Shown here in pieces: positions 63,224 to 64,000 of a stretch of DNA of 64,000 nt (positions within the stretch are counted from its first letter, which is position 1; the number at the start of each line of letters is the position of its first letter). Under the pieces are notes generated by a model. That model did not search any database and was not told the origin of the DNA. It saw only the letters and a list, made by a program, of their open reading frames with translations. Made by a program: the position numbers and the translations under genes. This stretch comes from Siphlonurus alternatus (Eukaryota > Arthropoda > Insecta > Ephemeroptera > Siphlonuridae), in the NCBI GenBank assembly GCA_949825025.1, contig OX463782.1:37101951-37165950 (forward strand), written 5' to 3'.

Positions 63224-63655
63224 CCCTAGTTGAAAAATTACGCCTACAACTTTCCAGGCACGGATCCAGAAAAAAAAATCGGGAGGGGCTGCCTCCATAA
63301 GGCCAATGTTTAAAAAAAAAAAAATGGAGTCTGGGAAATGCCCATATTGCCCATGTTAAATCCAAAATTTAGAGGGGGGCTGCAGCCCCCCCAGCCCACC
63401 CCCTGGATCCGCGCCTGACAACTTTTACTCATCCACCATACGTCTATATAAACCTAATCTTAGCGTTAAAAACACATCTTATTTCATCCTCACTCAAATA
63501 AGTTAACATTTTCAAGTAACATTTTATGCTATATAAATAAGAGGAAAGAAGACGTAATCTCGTTTTTTTCACTCTTTTTTCCTCTAAAATGAGAGAGAAT
63601 TATACGAAAGCGGAGCTTAACTGCGAAGAAAAGATGAAACTTATTTCAACTCGGG
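63224..63655 (-). mobile_element. MITE-A copy 19, split by hAT-M
   Basis: Minus-strand parts 63224-63253 and 63418-63655 flank a hAT-M copy; ACAACTTT occurs on both sides of the insert. Confidence 0.87.
63254..63417. mobile_element. hAT-M copy 6, inserted in MITE-A
   Basis: CCAGGCACGGATCCAG to CTGGATCCGCGCCTG, with ACAACTTT at 63246-63253 and 63418-63425. The host MITE-A reads on across the join. Confidence 0.87.
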
Positions 63656-63689
63656 AATAAATTAATCTTTCTCCGACTCTTAATGGGCC

Positions 63690-63870
63690 AGTCGTGAGTT
63701 CGATCCCAGGTATCTCTGACTTTTTCACATTGTGGTAGACCGATGTGCATCCAAGGAATCCATCAACTGCCGACCACTCTAACTAGAGTTTCCATTTTTT
63801 CCTCAGTCAACAAGTAGACAAAGGCAGGAGAACCCTGCACGTATGGTCTGTGGCTACGCGGTGGTCAGGA
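63690..63870 (+). mobile_element. SINE-T copy 4, diverged
   Basis: B box GTGAGTTCGATCCCAGG at 63694-63710, then a diverged body, CATCCAAGGAATCCATCAAC, and a decayed central domain (TTTTCCTCAGTCAACAAG). The first part of the head is missing. Confidence 0.65.
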
Positions 63871-64000
63871 CGAACGGGATCGAGTGCTGGTGCGGGCGAG
63901 GTCAGGGCCAGGTGACGTCATCACGCAGTCTCGTGAGGGTGCGTGCGGAGTGAGTCACTGTCCGTGATGGAGCACCACAGATTTTGGGAGTTGCAGCTTT
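63871..64000. other. GC-rich end of window
   Basis: GC-rich, CpG-bearing, with CAGGTGACGTCATCACG at about 63910. Unlike the rest of the window; may be the edge of a promoter or exon beyond the window. No reading frame can be supported. Confidence 0.3.

Noticed and set aside
63838..63957. Frame with GYAVVRTNGIECWCGRG, recalling a WSC-type ECxCG motif
   Set aside because: It starts inside the decayed SINE-T tail, is short, and ends in a stop within 40 codons. A chance match is more likely than an exon.

Overview
This window is 64 kb of AT-rich, repeat-saturated nuclear DNA from an animal. I support only one host protein-coding gene, a noggin ortholog at 52214-53023 on the + strand. Its cystine-knot domain, signal peptide and BMP-binding N-terminal segment identify a metazoan. 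The repeat content (5S rRNA-headed SINEs, many MITE and foldback families, 5'-truncated LINE ends) points to a non-vertebrate, and I lean towards an arthropod, but the sequence does not settle the species. No rRNA operon, CRISPR array, bacterial-style operon or intact transposase gene is visible.

Layout. 1-51.9 kb upstream of noggin is a gene desert built of short mobile elements, many nested in one another. The main families, named here for convenience, are as follows. MITE-A is about 260 bp, with ends CCCGAGTTGAAA / TTTCAACTAGGG, in 19 copies. SINE-5S-1 (8 copies and a tail fragment) and SINE-5S-2 (6 copies) have heads derived from 5S rRNA. SINE-T is tRNA-headed. The foldback elements are FB-1 and FB-2 (shared terminus GGTAGAGATAAC), FB-3 and FB-4 (AATGGAGTATCGACC / AATGGACAACATACATG), FB-5 and several single hairpins. 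hAT-M has terminus CAGGCGCGGATCCAG and 8-bp target duplications. Harb-G and Harb-Q have TAA duplications. Tc-N and Tc-K have CAGT-type ends with TA. A 1,958-bp TA-flanked element sits at 26655-28612 with dense subterminal repeats. There is also a 16-unit minisatellite (19825-20390), several microsatellites, and two or three LINE 3' ends that still show the C-terminus of a reverse transcriptase.

Nesting gives relative ages and clean target-site duplications. The clearest cases are minisatellite > MITE-A > TA element (26465-28905); MITE-A > Harb-Q (34096-34569); MITE-A > FB-1 (61065-61705); MITE-A > hAT-M (63224-63655) and the reverse, hAT-M > MITE-A (40588-41016); MITE-A > LINE (3987-4976); MITE-A > SINE-5S-1 (22247-22888); repeat H > Harb-G and FB-3 > Harb-G (7481-8540); FB-5 > FB-4 (33345-33884); Tc-N > SINE-5S-2 (41835-42505); Tc-K > FB-2 (55094-55700).

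The most notable observation is a shared central domain of about 70 bp in SINE-5S-1, SINE-5S-2 and SINE-T, centred on the stem GACTGAGG / CCTCAGTC. It looks like a highly conserved SINE domain carried by SINEs with unrelated Pol III heads. Also notable is that many foldback and MITE families carry CRE (TGACGTCA), ETS-like (ACTTCCGG) or ATGGCGGCC core sequences.

Limits: boundaries of repeats are by eye and are good to a few bases where a target duplication is given, otherwise to about 5-20 bases. Family assignments to superfamilies rest on ends and target duplications only, because no transposase is present.
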